From Anisakis pegreffii (Eukaryota > Nematoda > Chromadorea > Rhabditida > Anisakidae): a stretch of DNA of 64,000 nt. The notes beneath the pieces were generated by a model. The model saw nothing but the letters and a program-made list of their open reading frames with translations, was not told the DNA's origin and ran no database searches. Below are positions 45,585-58,910 of this stretch, one piece after another (positions within the stretch are counted from its first letter, which is position 1; each line of letters begins with the position of its first letter). The stretch lies in the NCBI GenBank assembly GCA_035041965.1, contig JAPYMA010000172.1:62001-126000 (forward strand), in the 5' to 3' direction. The translations under genes were made by a program, and so were the position numbers.

Positions 45585-48500
45585 CTATCTACCCTCACGA
45601 TCCATACCAAATTCACCTTCGGGCAACACGTAAGTGATATCGTCCCATGGATGTCGATAGAGACCTTGTTTAAGACGGCGTTGGTCCAAGTAGTGACCTG
45701 AAATTTGAAAATTCCTTTAAAAACTATCATTGGTTGTTTAAAAAATAATTTTAAAAATCGAATGACGATATCAGAGAAAAACGAAAAATATTTCACTCCA
45801 TAAAAACTTCTGAATTTTATCAAATCATACTGATATCCAAATACCTGAAGTGGTTACATACGAACAGAATAATAGAACAAACTGAACACTACAACTCAAT
45901 AATGAAAGAACCAACAATCCACTTACCAATGAAACCAACACTTCGTCCCAATACGAAGAGTCCATTCAATGCGCCGATTTCAATTGTCTCCTGTGCCTCT
46001 GCCGGCGTAAACATACCAGAATGTCGCAAAATGTCCACAAATATCACACCAATCGCACCGTCAACGTTCAATATCAAATTCGGCTTCTAAAGAATCATTT
46101 CTCTCATAATCACTAACCCAATAAAATCAACTATGAAGCAATCGAATCACATTACCAATTGTTTGCTAAAGATTAACCTTGATCAGTTCCGCAGTTTTCT
46201 TACTTTATTAAAGTAATGAAAATATCAATTACAGATGTGGAGATAAGAATGCCAGCACAAACCTTAGCAGTTGTGATCTTTTCCACTTGAAGTGCAAAAT
46301 CCAAAAGTGGTGTCTCTTGCTTGAACTTAGTTCGATCCAAAGCGAAGTTTTTCAGAATCTCTACACGTTTATCTGGGTTATTGATCTGTAAAATCAACGC
46401 ATTCAATCAATCAACCCGTTAACAACTAACGGGATCATTAACAGTTGCAAAAGCTCCCAAATTCGACTTTCATGTCTTCGATGAATGTTTCACAATAAAT
46501 GTAAAGAATTTCAAAAACGAGACGAATCCACTGGGCATCATAACCTTTCAAATACATTAAACCAATGAAAATAGTGGCACAAACAAACCGATTTGACACG
46601 ATGTCCAATTCCCATGATATGTTTCCCGATTCGGCGTTGTTCGTTCACGAACTGCATTGGGCTCCATCCCTTATCTACCGCCTCACTGAATTGGCGTGCT
46701 GCACCGTCCAGTGCACCACCAAAACGATCACCCTTTAAATATCATATCACAGTTTCACCTCATCACCACTTTATCCCACTAACATTATTTGATCTCATCG
46801 TCATTTGGAACCCAACAGCTCAGAAAACACCCTTCATGTGGACGCCAAATTTTACTTATTCATTCACTTATTCACATGAAAATACACGCGACAATCCGTT
46901 AAATCCGTTAAGTTTAATACAATGACAACAGCATGGTGAATGTACAGCTGGGCTGACTAAAATTCCCGAAAGACTACTTGTATTAACTACCAGTTACATC
47001 AAAAAATTCAAAAACTGCCCAAAGGAATAGTTTTCGAGCAGACAGCCAAGCATTTGAATCAAAACAATTAGAAGAACTCACAATCGTAAGCAGGCCTGAG
47101 ACCAACGACGATATCAAGTCTTTACCAGCACGTGCGCAAACAATCGTGTTATGTGCGCCACTTACCGCCGGTCCGTGATCGGCCGTCAACATCAAACAAA
47201 TTTCGATGAATTTATTCGCATATTCTGGCAATCTTTTCTGCAATTGACATATCATAATCAAAGAAACACATAAAATATATCACTGGTTCAGCAGATTCGG
47301 TGGATTGAAAATTTAATGGAAATGGAAATGAGAAAGTTTCCAACCTGGAACCAAAGCAGTCCGAGTACACCTCCAATCCCTAAACCTTGTTCCAGCACAC
47401 GGGTGATTGGGACACCAGCATAGAGCAGCTCTTCACCACGTTCGTCACATATCGATGTCATAAACGAAGCTGGCTTGCGGATTAAACCCAATTCCTAAAC
47501 AACTTCCATCAGTAGCTATCTCGAAACTGTCTGTTTTTTATGAATAAAATAATATCTATCTGCAAAAATAATACCAAAATACACGAATCAATCAAATGAA
47601 TTGCTCGTTCACTAATTTTAACTGACGAGCACTATTGCCTTTACGAAAGCACAAAAAATATATGAGCATCCATACAAATCAAAGAATGCGCCCGCAATAA
47701 ATAACTCACTCTTGCCCACGCATAATCCATCGGCACAGCCGGAGGTGGCCGTTCCTCCTTTGGTCTGATTACACCTTTCTCCAGCAAATCATTGTAGACA
47801 GATGCAATCTGAGTGCCCAAATCGTCGAAAGACGCCGGCACGTAGGCTCCAGCCTCTCGCAGTGCCGCATTCTTAGCTGCAGCCGTTTCGGATTTTGCGT
47901 TTGCTGATGCACCAGCGTGACCGAATTGAACCTTTAATAAAACATCCAATTATTTTCGTAATAACATCCAGTCTTGACATAAAAATTGCAACTAAAATTT
48001 GAACATTCATTATCACAATAGCATAAAAAGATTATTCATTAGGCATCAAGAGAACGATTTGTACGCATATTTTGAGCATTCTGCAATCGTTTCTGACCTA
48101 TACACTGAAAAGACAACGCTCCACATCTCACTTCCTACCAAAGCGATCGAATTTAACAAAATCAAAAAATAAAACGAAATGCAAACCTCAGAAGTGATAT
48201 AGTCAGCACATGTTCCGATGCACCATGCAACCAACGGTTTCGTTATCTTTTTCTCTTTCAACGCCTTCACAATTTTGTACTCCTCTTCACCGCCAACTTC
48301 GCCCAACATCACCATCATTTTTACTCTGAAATAATTCAACATTTAAGAGATGTCGTGAAATCAAGAAAAGATTTCTCATAAAATTAATTCTATTGTTTAA
48401 ATCAAAGACGCATTCAATTAATGAAACGAACCTCTCATCCTTTTCATATCTGAGAATGTGATCAGTATAGGTACTGCCCGGATAACGGTCACCACCAATA

Positions 48501-51500
48501 GCGATTCCCTCAAATACACCATCGGTATTCTGACCAATGATATTATTCAGTTCATTTGACATTCCTCCTGATCTCGATACATATGCCACACTGCAATTAA
48601 TATTTTCATTATAAAATTAGCCGTTAATGTATGAAAATTTCAAATAAGATCCACTTTTTCCAAAGAAAACAACGGATGAATACACTGTACTAGATTCTAA
48701 AGAAGGAAATTTCAATTTCTTTGAAACCTTCAACTATACAATAAAAATATCTATCGATTCCATTTCCCCTACGCCAAACATTGAAACAACAACGTCCGAA
48801 AAGAGGAACATTCGATCATCTATGCACAAAACTGGGAATACCCACTAAAACAATCGTTTTTCCTATAACAGTTAAGCGTTCCAATAAAGCCTAAAATCAC
48901 CACTAATTCACCTAAACAACAACGAGAATCGAAACACTAGAATGCAATTCAACTAAACATATATGCTGTGTAAAGTGACGGACCTTCCGGGTCGATAGAG
49001 TTTTGATGCCAGAATGTTGTCCATCATACCACCCGTATTACCGATCTTGAAACATCCCGGTTTTATTCCACCTACTGTCGCTGGACCAATGATGGTGACT
49101 TGCTTCTCGTTGGCCACCTAAAACTATCGAAACAGATGAACACTGCGATGAATCTGCTGTAAATGTCTTCGCAATGATAATCAAATACGATAAGCAACTG
49201 ATACAATCATCAAGTGAATGATAAGCATTCAAAAACTGAATGTTTTTTAAAGTTTCAGCAAAAAACAATCACAAAACCTGAACCAACCGAACCAAAAAAT
49301 CAAACCTTAATCAATCGTCTCGTCAAGTTTTCCGGTACTCCTTCAGCGATGATCGCAATCACTCGAATTTGTGGATATTCCAGAGCTTCCAGAACGGTCT
49401 CGTAAACGGATCGCAGTGATGCAAATGTGACCATTACTGATGCCTCCGGATGACTCACGAAAGCGCTCTTCATCGATTTATACGCCGGAATAAGGATTTC
49501 CTTAAAAAGAGAAAAGAGATCACATGAAATAAAACTTGCATACAGGAAATATAAATAAAGAAATCAACCTAGAAGAACATTTTGTAAAGTATCATCGTAA
49601 ATGAAACTGTAAGGCGAGTTATGATATGATTTAAAATTTGACTAGAAATAATCTCAGAATCGAAAACAGTTTCGCAAATTTAATCGTAACGAAAGACTGA
49701 ATCAAATAAGATTCAAACATTCGTATGCTAAAACATTCCCTCAAAACTATCAATGCAACTGGACAAGGGACATGTTTTTGAACGAAAAATACGTTTGCAT
49801 TAATTGAATTCACGAATTCACAATTAGTGCCACGATCCACAAATATACAAAAAACATTTCTTAAAGACCAAAATTAAACAAAATTGAACGCGCAACCCAT
49901 AAAAACGTTTTCAAAAGCAATTTATGCCGCTGACCTTATGCCCGAAATAAAACTTTTGTTTGTGGTCTCCAGTGAACGGATAAGTTGATGCAATAACCGA
50001 TGGGCATTCACGTCCGCACACAAAATCAAAATCTAACATTCCCTGTAATAACACAACCTTAATAATGATCTGCACTGAATCAAACATTCTGATCGCAATC
50101 AAATAATTATCAAATACCTTGCACTGAATCAAATGTTAAATTAATCGATTTCGCACATTATATCACGTAACGTAATACGAAATTTACATAAGAAATAATC
50201 AGCGACATTTCAATCACTACTTACGTGATAATATCAAAATTAAAAGAAATTTGAAATGTTATATATCCAATTGAACATATTTAATGAATACTAAACTAGA
50301 ACAAATTTCCAGCGCAACAAACCTGAACAGCCTTAATTTGCTGTCCCCAAATGATCGCCTTCGTATCCGACTCGAACAAACTGCCGTACAAATCCATTGC
50401 ATTCATCACTCCGTTAGCGCCTTCCACTTGGGAATCACCAGCTGACGCAACTCGTGGCTGTTTACGACGTGGCGATGTTGGCACATTCGAGACTGGCGCC
50501 GATGGCACGGTTCCGGCCGTCTGAATCAGCATTTTCACTGTTAATCTTGAAAACCTTTCAAGATTAACATCAGCACTGCTCAAAACACATTGAGAATAGA
50601 ATCTGGTGGAAATGTGAAGAAATTCATGCATCTATTAAACGAACGAACGAACAAATTCACAATTCCAACGTTGCTCATTTAAATTCAAATTGTTATACGA
50701 GAGATGGATAGGACAATCGAGGATGTACAAAGTTTCGAGGATAGATTCTGCTGGATCGAATGGTGTACACAAAGTCATGTGTTAATAGACAAACTTGAGA
50801 GTACGGTAGGCTTGAAGGTGGCACCCACATAGCCTTAAAAGTGCCTATATAGATCCTTTAAAATATCACGCTCAATCATGAATCTCTCAATTCAGAATAA
50901 TTCTCAGAAGTGAATTACTGGACAGAGATGGATGGTATCACGTACATTGCGTTCGGGTTGCAGTAAGAACTGTCCAGTTGTCTGTGGAGCGTGCGGTGTA
51001 TCGGGTAGAGGTTTCAAACCCAAAGCTGCCGCAACAATACTCGTCATATGCGTTTCTGGACCATAGACGTATATTGGCAAATTCAATTTTATGCCTGCAA
51101 TTAGTAAAATTCAAAAAATTTTTAAGATCAGCAAAACATATGTGATCCTAATAAAAATGTATAGAATAACAACAAATCATTAACTGAATTAAAATCAAAT
51201 TAGATATTCAAAAGCAATCAACTGCACTCGTTGATAACAATTTGAAAAACAATCGTATCGACATTTTGCAACCCAAACATTCACTTGTAACGACTCGACG
51301 ATTCACTGTCTTCTTCTTGACATACAAAACTTCCAAATTTAACAACTTCACACAAAAACTCAATGAAACTTACCGCTTTCTTTCATTTTTCGTAAACCTT
51401 CTTGGTAGTTTGGTCCTCCACGTCGTACATAAATTGTTACTTTATGTTCGCGTAACTTCTCTTGGAATGCTTCAAACGCGCGAACAATACCCTGAAGTTT

Positions 51501-54051
51501 GAAATTCTCTAACTACTAAAATTTATCCGTCAAGGGAAAGAGAATCAACAGGTAAGATGAGAATTCTGGCACATAGAATCAACGTACATCAAGAATTTTT
51601 CACAAAAAAAGTCCGAAAATTACCAAAATGAACGAAAAATACAGCTGAATACATTGCACAAACCTTGAATGTCATTGAAACGTTGGTGAAATTAGCAATC
51701 GACCCGCCAATAATCAGCACTTTACCATCGGGTCTTGGCGCACCTTCAGTCATAATACCAAGAATAGTTTTCGCATATTCAAAAGTCTGTGTTTCGCTTG
51801 GATCACCCGAATATTCACCGTAATTTGCCAGTTCACTTGCACCACCCAAATCACAAACTGTATCCCTAAAATATGGCTCGTAATACCTTTCCACTGGTGT
51901 GATTAAAAGGTGATGAAAAAAACGGAGGCACTTGAATAGGATGAAACCCACTTAAGAGCGAAGAAGTCATCAAACTGAAGTGTGTCCAATCTCTCTTCCA
52001 GATGACTCAAATTCTCTTACTGTTCAATTTTCAACTGGTAAACAGAACAGAGATCGTGCATGTATCTTTTGCTCAAGAAGTATGGTGCCTGTCTTTAGTT
52101 GCGGACCGAAGTGAATCACATTTAAATGTTGATTCAATCCACTTGATAGCACTGTCCAATAATAAAATCCACCCAGAAAAGCAGCGTGATAATGAAATGC
52201 TAACGCACGCAAAAACAACCGATGCACCCCCGCCAGCCACCATCGTCCAAATACGTCCGTTGCGATTCAAAATCGTTAATTTCAACGACGCACCTGTCTT
52301 CGCATCCAAATCGGCGATATACTGCTCCTTAAGCGACCAACAAAACTTCAATCACTTCATCGGAAATGCTCATCAAAAACGATTCACATCCTATTATCAC
52401 CTCATCGCATGAATACTATTTCAGATGTAAACTCAACTGGGAAATTATCACGAATCCATAAGCCTCACCTCACTCGTCAGATCTCTACCGAACGGTGCCG
52501 GAAAAACGACCGGATGACCAGTTCGTGTTTTCCATTTTTCCGAACACAAGAACAGAGCCGTTTCATCGAGTTTAGCAGCCAAATCAAGAATGTGCACTTT
52601 ACCGTCCACAACAACTGCAAGAAATATGTCGATTGATGAAAAACGAAATTGGAAACCAAAAAAAAGATTTCCTCGAGAGATTATTTGGAAAAAAATTTGA
52701 AGGAAACGTTCCAAAGATATGATACCTCAAAAATAAACTCGACTGAATGACTGAGATTAAGAAAAAACGAGCGAATCAATTAGAAAAAAACACTCACCAA
52801 GTGGATTAATCTCAAGATATGTGAAAAAATTCTCCTTATAAACATTGTAGAGTTCTTTGATAAAGGTTGCCACATAACTGCAAAAATCTTAACTGATGAA
52901 AAGTAACTGAACGTTCGAATTTGTACATATTATGAATTGATTGCAAAATAAATGAATGAATATTAGCGTAAAAACACACGATTTCTTATCAGCTGGAACC
53001 GGATCGACCAGTTTTGCTAGTTCATCTTCTGGTAACGTCATCGATGCTTCATCAAGTTTCACTGGTACAATCAATTTACGAGCCTATAAAATGCACATTA
53101 TTTCTTCAGTTAACAGTCTAGACATCTAAACAAGTTTCACACAGTTACAATGTTATATTTCGAAGGAGTGTTCTTCTCGATAGAAAAACATTTTGAGTAA
53201 CAATCAACGCAACACTGAACAACGTTAACAAAATCAATTAATAACGCGAAAAAACAGTTATAAATATGCAGAGTACAATCGGAAACGTTCAGCTCACTAT
53301 AATGCTAGATTGAGAGGGATGAAGCAGAACTATCGCAGAACCGATAATATCAAACAATACCTTGGTATCAATATCGCCAACGTCGACACCACCTTTTTCG
53401 TAGAACATAATAATGTCATGATCACGACGACTCAACATCGCTATATACATTTCGTCATTTTGAGTGTGCTCAACAAACGGTTCAATGATGAAATTATGCA
53501 AGAGACCCGTTGTTTTGCCGATCTGAATTCGAAATTAATCATGATCATTGCATAGGAATATTGCGAGTTAGCTGAATATTCAAATACCGAACTGAGGCGA
53601 TTTCAAATATTAACTGGATTTATTACCTGTACACTTTTACCCTTATTCGCTCTATACCATTCATGAATGGTAGTCAAATCTCCACATTTCACGAGGCCAT
53701 GCTTTCCGCGACGTTTTATCAACTGATCTGGTTTGATAACACCTTTCTGCAATTTACCATTTCTTTCAACAATTAGTGACTAACGATGGACAGAAATATT
53801 CACGGTTTCTGCTCTTCATATATGAGTGGAAATATTCGTAATATAACTGCTGCTTCTAAGAACCCGATTCTAGTGAAATAATTTCAACGAACCTGTCCCT
53901 GTTTCAGCCATACCGCACCACTGATTGCCATATCAAAATCATCGCCATCAGCTATTGTCACTGCCTCTGGTTTACTAACGAAATCCACATGTTTCAGTTG
54001 ACGATATAGTAACTCTTTACCCGTATATTCGCTGACGGCTTTCGCAGACAT
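45585..54051 (-). CDS. ACLY: ATP-citrate synthase (ATP-citrate lyase)
   Basis: Makes acetyl-CoA and oxaloacetate from citrate, CoA and ATP in the cytosol, feeding fatty-acid and sterol synthesis and acetylation. 23 exons: 53893-54051, 53627-53746, 53361-53522, 52980-53083, 52798-52877, 52469-52614, 52209-52327, 51664-51865, 51374-51491, 50946-51094, 50323-50520, 49935-50042, 49306-49500, 48984-49117, 48432-48590, 48187-48325, 47710-47931, 47345-47494, 47082-47237, 46589-46732, 46263-46385, 45927-46086, 45585-45697. They join in frame to 1119 residues; human is about 1100. Start [15 protein letters not shown] is the family N-terminus. ATP-grasp half: [30 protein letters not shown]. CoA-ligase half: [25 protein letters not shown], and FGHAGA with the phosphohistidine near residue 769 (47917-47919). 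Citrate-synthase-like C-terminus: [46 protein letters not shown]. All key motifs are intact. Confidence 0.97.
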
Positions 54052-57039
54052 AACTTTTACACAATTCTTTCGTTATCTGACTGCTGATTCAACGATGCGG
54101 CTTCAAATTCGTTAAAACTTCCACGTTTACTTGGTATTGTAATCAATTACAAACAGCGATTAGTCTCAACAAATCAACTAACACATTACAGTGCAAAATG
54201 AACTGCCAATCAAACGAATAAATAATTTAACAACAAAACCATCGAACAATTAAATGAATTACTGACGATGAATAAAAAATACGAATAACGAATAAATAAA
54301 CGAACAACAAGCACAATAATCAAAAAATGGCGCAACATAAACAAATAAGAAACAATACGTAACAAAAAAAGAAATTACGAAAAAATTCAATAGATAGATT
54401 CAATAAATAATTCAATTCGAACAAGTAAATTCAATAAATATTCAATTCAATAAATAAACATGCGCAGTCTTTCTTCTACAGTGAGAACGTCAATGGGTTA
54501 TACGTTTCCCGAATTTTTATACGGGAGGATGCGTTCATAATGGAGGGATCCACGAAGAGGGCAAATTAATTCGCGAAATACGTTAACTGATCAAGCAACT
54601 AAATGAATGACGAAACTGACATTGTTAAATAACACAACCATCTTAAATGAATGATGCTAAAAGTAAAGTACAAGAAGGAAAAAAGATTTTGTGTTCAGTC
54701 ATTTACATAGCACTTACTAACAATAAACCAGATCACCCCACATACTGATGATGAATACGGGAAAGCTTCAGCACTTAATGATTTTTACTGATAAGACAAA
54801 ATCACACCATTACACTATTATTGTTTTGAATGCGAAACGAATTCTATCGTTTAAACTTCCAAATGAAGTTTAAATGAACACTACAAGTTATATTTGTATA
54901 ACCCACAAACGTTTCAAAAATCATTCTTCGAAGCAAATTTTTTTCAACTCTCATTAAATCCGTCAATCAAATGTTGATAGTGAGCAGACGAGTGCACAGT
55001 AAAACTAGCATCGAAGAGCATTAACAAAAATATTCTGCAAATGCATACATAATAAAAATGACTATCAACGACATTCACTTTGTTGTATCAATTTGCACAG
55101 CATTTGAATTTTTTTAAAATAGCATTTATCAAATTGATAAAAACACAAGTGTTACAACGTAAAAGCACTGAAGTCTTCGCATTCCAAATGTTCGATAAGG
55201 TGACACGAACGAAATAGCTTCGCAAAACACTTTATGACTCCACAAAAAAAGAAAAGTAAAAGGACTAGATGACCAAAAGTTCAGAAATCCTGAATTATGA
55301 TCACTTGCTCATTAAAAACTCCTCTCAATAAGCGTCGTCAGAGCATTTAAATTGAGTCAATTAGAGTTTATGGTTTCAATATCATTAACTTTTTCGGTGT
55401 AAATACACAAAAAAGTTAACGGTATTGGAGACATTCAGTTAGATGATATTTAATGACACAATTCGGTTCGACAATATTTAATTTTTTCATCTCACTATAA
55501 CTCAAGAAATATGCCGTCACATCTCTCTTTAAAAGTTCTCACAGTTCGCAAAAAGATATCTCATCTTTTTGATCCATTTTCGACTTCGAATCATTTTTTC
55601 CAAATTTCACAATCGTTCATCCATCGATTCATAGCCATAACCTTGCGGTTAATTTAAACTCTTTACATGAAAGCAACTCGCCGGTTAAATGCTGTGGATA
55701 AGACTAAAGACGACAGCATTTCTACACCGACCTGCTCGAGTTCCCTTCTCGTTAAAACATAGAAAAAGTTCAGTGACATATTTTTTAGCATTCACCCAGT
55801 CATACGTGATTTGAATTTATCTTGATTCATTCACATTTTTGTGACATGACCCTTCCACATAGAACTCGGAAGACCACTTTCAATGACTAGACCGGGTAAG
55901 TTCCCATGATGTCTTCTCTTTTTCAAAAATCTGACCCACTAATGGAGAAACAAGTTTTTCTTCATGAAACTTCTTTTTCCTCACTTATTAGCTCAAAGTT
56001 TTCCTTCCCTCCCGAATGAAAGTAAGGGCATCAAAATTGACGGAAAACCGCTGAACAATTTCGCTAAAGATTTGCTTATGACATTATTCTAATTTCACAC
56101 AACTGGAGTCAGATAATGACAGTCCTAAAAGATTCTAAATGAAAATAAGGGCATCAAAATTGCCAGACCCTTCAAATACCATTTATAGACAGGTACTGAG
56201 TAGTTTCGGTGATATCATATCCTCCTAGCATATTTCTGCCATCTATATATTATACATGCATATACATAGTCGTATATTCAACACATTCCTGCCATCTACA
56301 TACAAGGTTTTATATTCCTTTACAAAAGAATTTCGTATTTCTGGATGCAATGAAATCCTTCAACGTCATTTCGATTACATCTGGATTTTCAAACTGCTTC
56401 GTCTTCGGGAAATAATCAAGATGCTTGAAAAAGTGGTAACCGGTCGGAAACAAATCGGCTGAATATGACGGATGAGTAAGAGTTGTTCAGTCCAATTCCT
56501 GCAGTTCAAGGATAACGTTTCTGAAAATGTGTGGGCGAGCGTTGCTACGTAGCAGGACGAACTTCTCATTGGTGCGAAATCGTCATCGCGCTCAATATCA
56601 GAAAGGAAAACCATTGCAATAAATGATAACGCTTAAAGCCGAAACTACTCACTATCAGTGCCATCGTATGGTTTTCTCTGGTCCGACATTTTCATGTTTC
56701 ATTTCTGAAAGTGAAACTTCATGATGATAGTTTATAAAGTGCGACGAAGATATCCAAAGAAACAATTACTCTTCTCGATTCCCTTGATGTTTACAATTAT
56801 TCTCAAACTTGCGATATGAAAGTTTTCATTCCTTCGATCTTCATAATTAATATTCAAGCTTGAGCATTTATTATCAGAAAGTGTCCATATCAAAATATTT
56901 TCACTGCAATAGATTGACAATTTGCTGAAACGCATTGTTAGTTATAACCATTTCGTTTCACATCATCAGTTAATAATACTGATTTCTGCAATTGACCTTT
57001 GTAAAGGACACTTTATGATACAACGATGATATTATTTAG
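54052..57039. other. region upstream of ACLY
   Basis: It must contain the ACLY promoter and 5' untranslated sequence. No other gene recognised in about 3 kb. A diverged piece of the 310-bp tandem family (ACAATTATTCTCAAACTTG, GTGTCCATATCA) occurs near 56790-56905. Confidence 0.4.
54514..54521 (-). promoter_or_regulatory. possible TATA box upstream of ACLY
   Basis: TATAAAAA on the minus strand, about 465 bases upstream of the ACLY start codon. It lies in a short GC-richer island (about 54465-54600) within otherwise very AT-rich sequence and is framed by the small palindrome CCCG...CGGG. Placement as the ACLY core promoter is inference; chance TATA words are common here. Confidence 0.2.
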
Positions 57040-58030
57040 AGGCATAAACCCTTTAATTTCATTTCCTTAACCCTTATAATTGTTGTCAAACTCGGGCTAT
57101 TAACCTTCTGATCAAATTTGCTGCTCGCATTTTTCTGTTGCATGCTTCCTTTGATCCTTATAAACATTCTCATACTTGAGACATAATTATTCGAAGCAGT
57201 CCATATATTATTCGAAGCAGTCCATATCATAGTTATTTGGGTCGAAGAAGTGAAAACTTTGCGAGAAAAAATGTGTTGCAATTAGAATTCTGAGAGAGAC
57301 GAATCGTTCATTTTCCCTTCCTTGTTCAGTCATTGTTGCCTCGAAGTTGAGTGGTTGATCCTTTACGTTCCTTTCCTTAACCCTTATAATTGTTGTCAAA
57401 CTCGGGCTATTAACCTTCTGATCAAATTTGCTGCTCGCATTTTTCTGTTGCATGCTTCCCTTGATCCTTATAAACATTCTCATACTTGAGACACAATTAT
57501 TCGAAGCAGTCCATATATTATTCAAAGCAGCCCATATCGTAGTTATTTGGGTTGAAGAAGTGAAAATTTTGCGCGAAAAAAATGAGTTGCGATTAGAGTT
57601 CTGAGAGAGACAAATCCTTCGCTTTCCTTTCCTTCTTCGTGAAAACTCGTTTAAAATCATAGACGATGGAACAAACTGAGAATGCAGATGATAGAATTAA
57701 CCTAACAGACAAGCCATTACGAAAATAATCTTGCAATTAACTCATACTGATATTATCTTCCAGTTAAACTCAAACCTATCATTACTAGCAATCGATTAGA
57801 CAGTTAACAGGGTTTAATAAAATAATACTCTTTTGAGTGCGATCAGCAACATGCATAAGTGATAAATTATGAAAAGTGAGAAAAACGAATGCATGATATT
57901 CAGTTACAATACTATAAAAAAGACAAACCCTTCAATGCCTTTATAATCAACTCAAACTCGGGTGTTTCAATTAATATATCAATCTGCTACTTTTATATTA
58001 CAGAATGCTCGAAGTAATCACTGTCATTCT
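57040..58030. repeat. tandem repeat array, 310-bp period
   Basis: The phrase CCCTTATAATTGTTGTCAAA occurs at 57071 and 57381, a 310-base period. The first unit runs to about 57370, the second to about 57640, and a diverged third piece with CTTTATAAT, CAAACTCGGG and ATCAA lies at about 57927-58030. Within a unit the 20-base phrase ATTATTCGAAGCAGTCCATA is itself duplicated (57188-57227). The 150-codon minus frame at 57208-57660 comes from the repeat and is not a credible gene. Confidence 0.85.
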
Positions 58031-58910
58031 GCCTTTACCAACAACAAAAAAAAATCACTGGGATAATGACTCATCATTATCGGTTCATAACCATGAATCG
58101 TAAGCTGAAAATGCAATTTGAAACATTTTAAATTGAAAGTGTAAATGCTATGATGATGAAAAAGCCATTACAAAAAATAATCTCACAAATACATTAAATT
58201 GAGATCACTGTTCAACAAGGCTTAAAAATCGCACTCGGATAGATCGACGAGATCAGTTTGATGTAGTCTAAAAATAGCACTGTCTCAAGCGCGAACAGCA
58301 TCAAAATTAAGTGAAAAAGTATATTTTGAAAAAGTACAATGCGATACTAATGGCAAGATATTCTAACAGAAAGGTGATGAATATTCTAAGGTGGAATAAT
58401 GATAAAGGCATAAGACAGCCAACATAAGATGTGACAGCAAATGGGTCAAAACAATGCAAATAGTCCAATAGGGAACGCAATATCAAGACCGTAACTAATA
58501 ATAACATTTCCATGATCAAACGATTATCAGATCGATCTCGCATATCGATCGAAAGAATTCTTTTCATTTAAACTGTTACACTGCATTTTTCTCTTCTCAC
58601 CCTTACCACTTGCTCCGTCAAATTAGAACTACACTCCAAAATTGTAACACCATGCAAATATAAAACGTCTCAAGTCACATCCATCGCTGAAACACAACCA
58701 GTAATAATTTTCAAAATTCATAAGTGCACTATATTTAATGATGGAGAGATCCGAACACATCATGAGACAGTTCGCGTAAAATAGAAACAAGAATATAAAA
58801 CAAGAGCTCTACCACAAAAAAGAAAATGCTCAAAATTTAGCTATTTGAAAATGGTATGGAAAATCATTCCAATGAAAAGAATTCCGGAGATTTGGAGAAA
58901 AATTGAAAGG

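Noticed and set aside
46593..46925. 110-codon plus-strand open frame
   Set aside because: It is the antisense of the ACLY exon 46589-46732 plus intron; a shadow frame.
52002..52412. 136-codon plus-strand open frame
   Set aside because: Antisense to the ACLY exon 52209-52327 and its flanking introns; the sense strand carries the conserved protein.
57208..57660. 150-codon minus-strand open frame, the longest unbroken frame in the window
   Set aside because: It runs through two units of the 310-bp tandem repeat and repeats its own sequence internally; there is no known motif or splice context.
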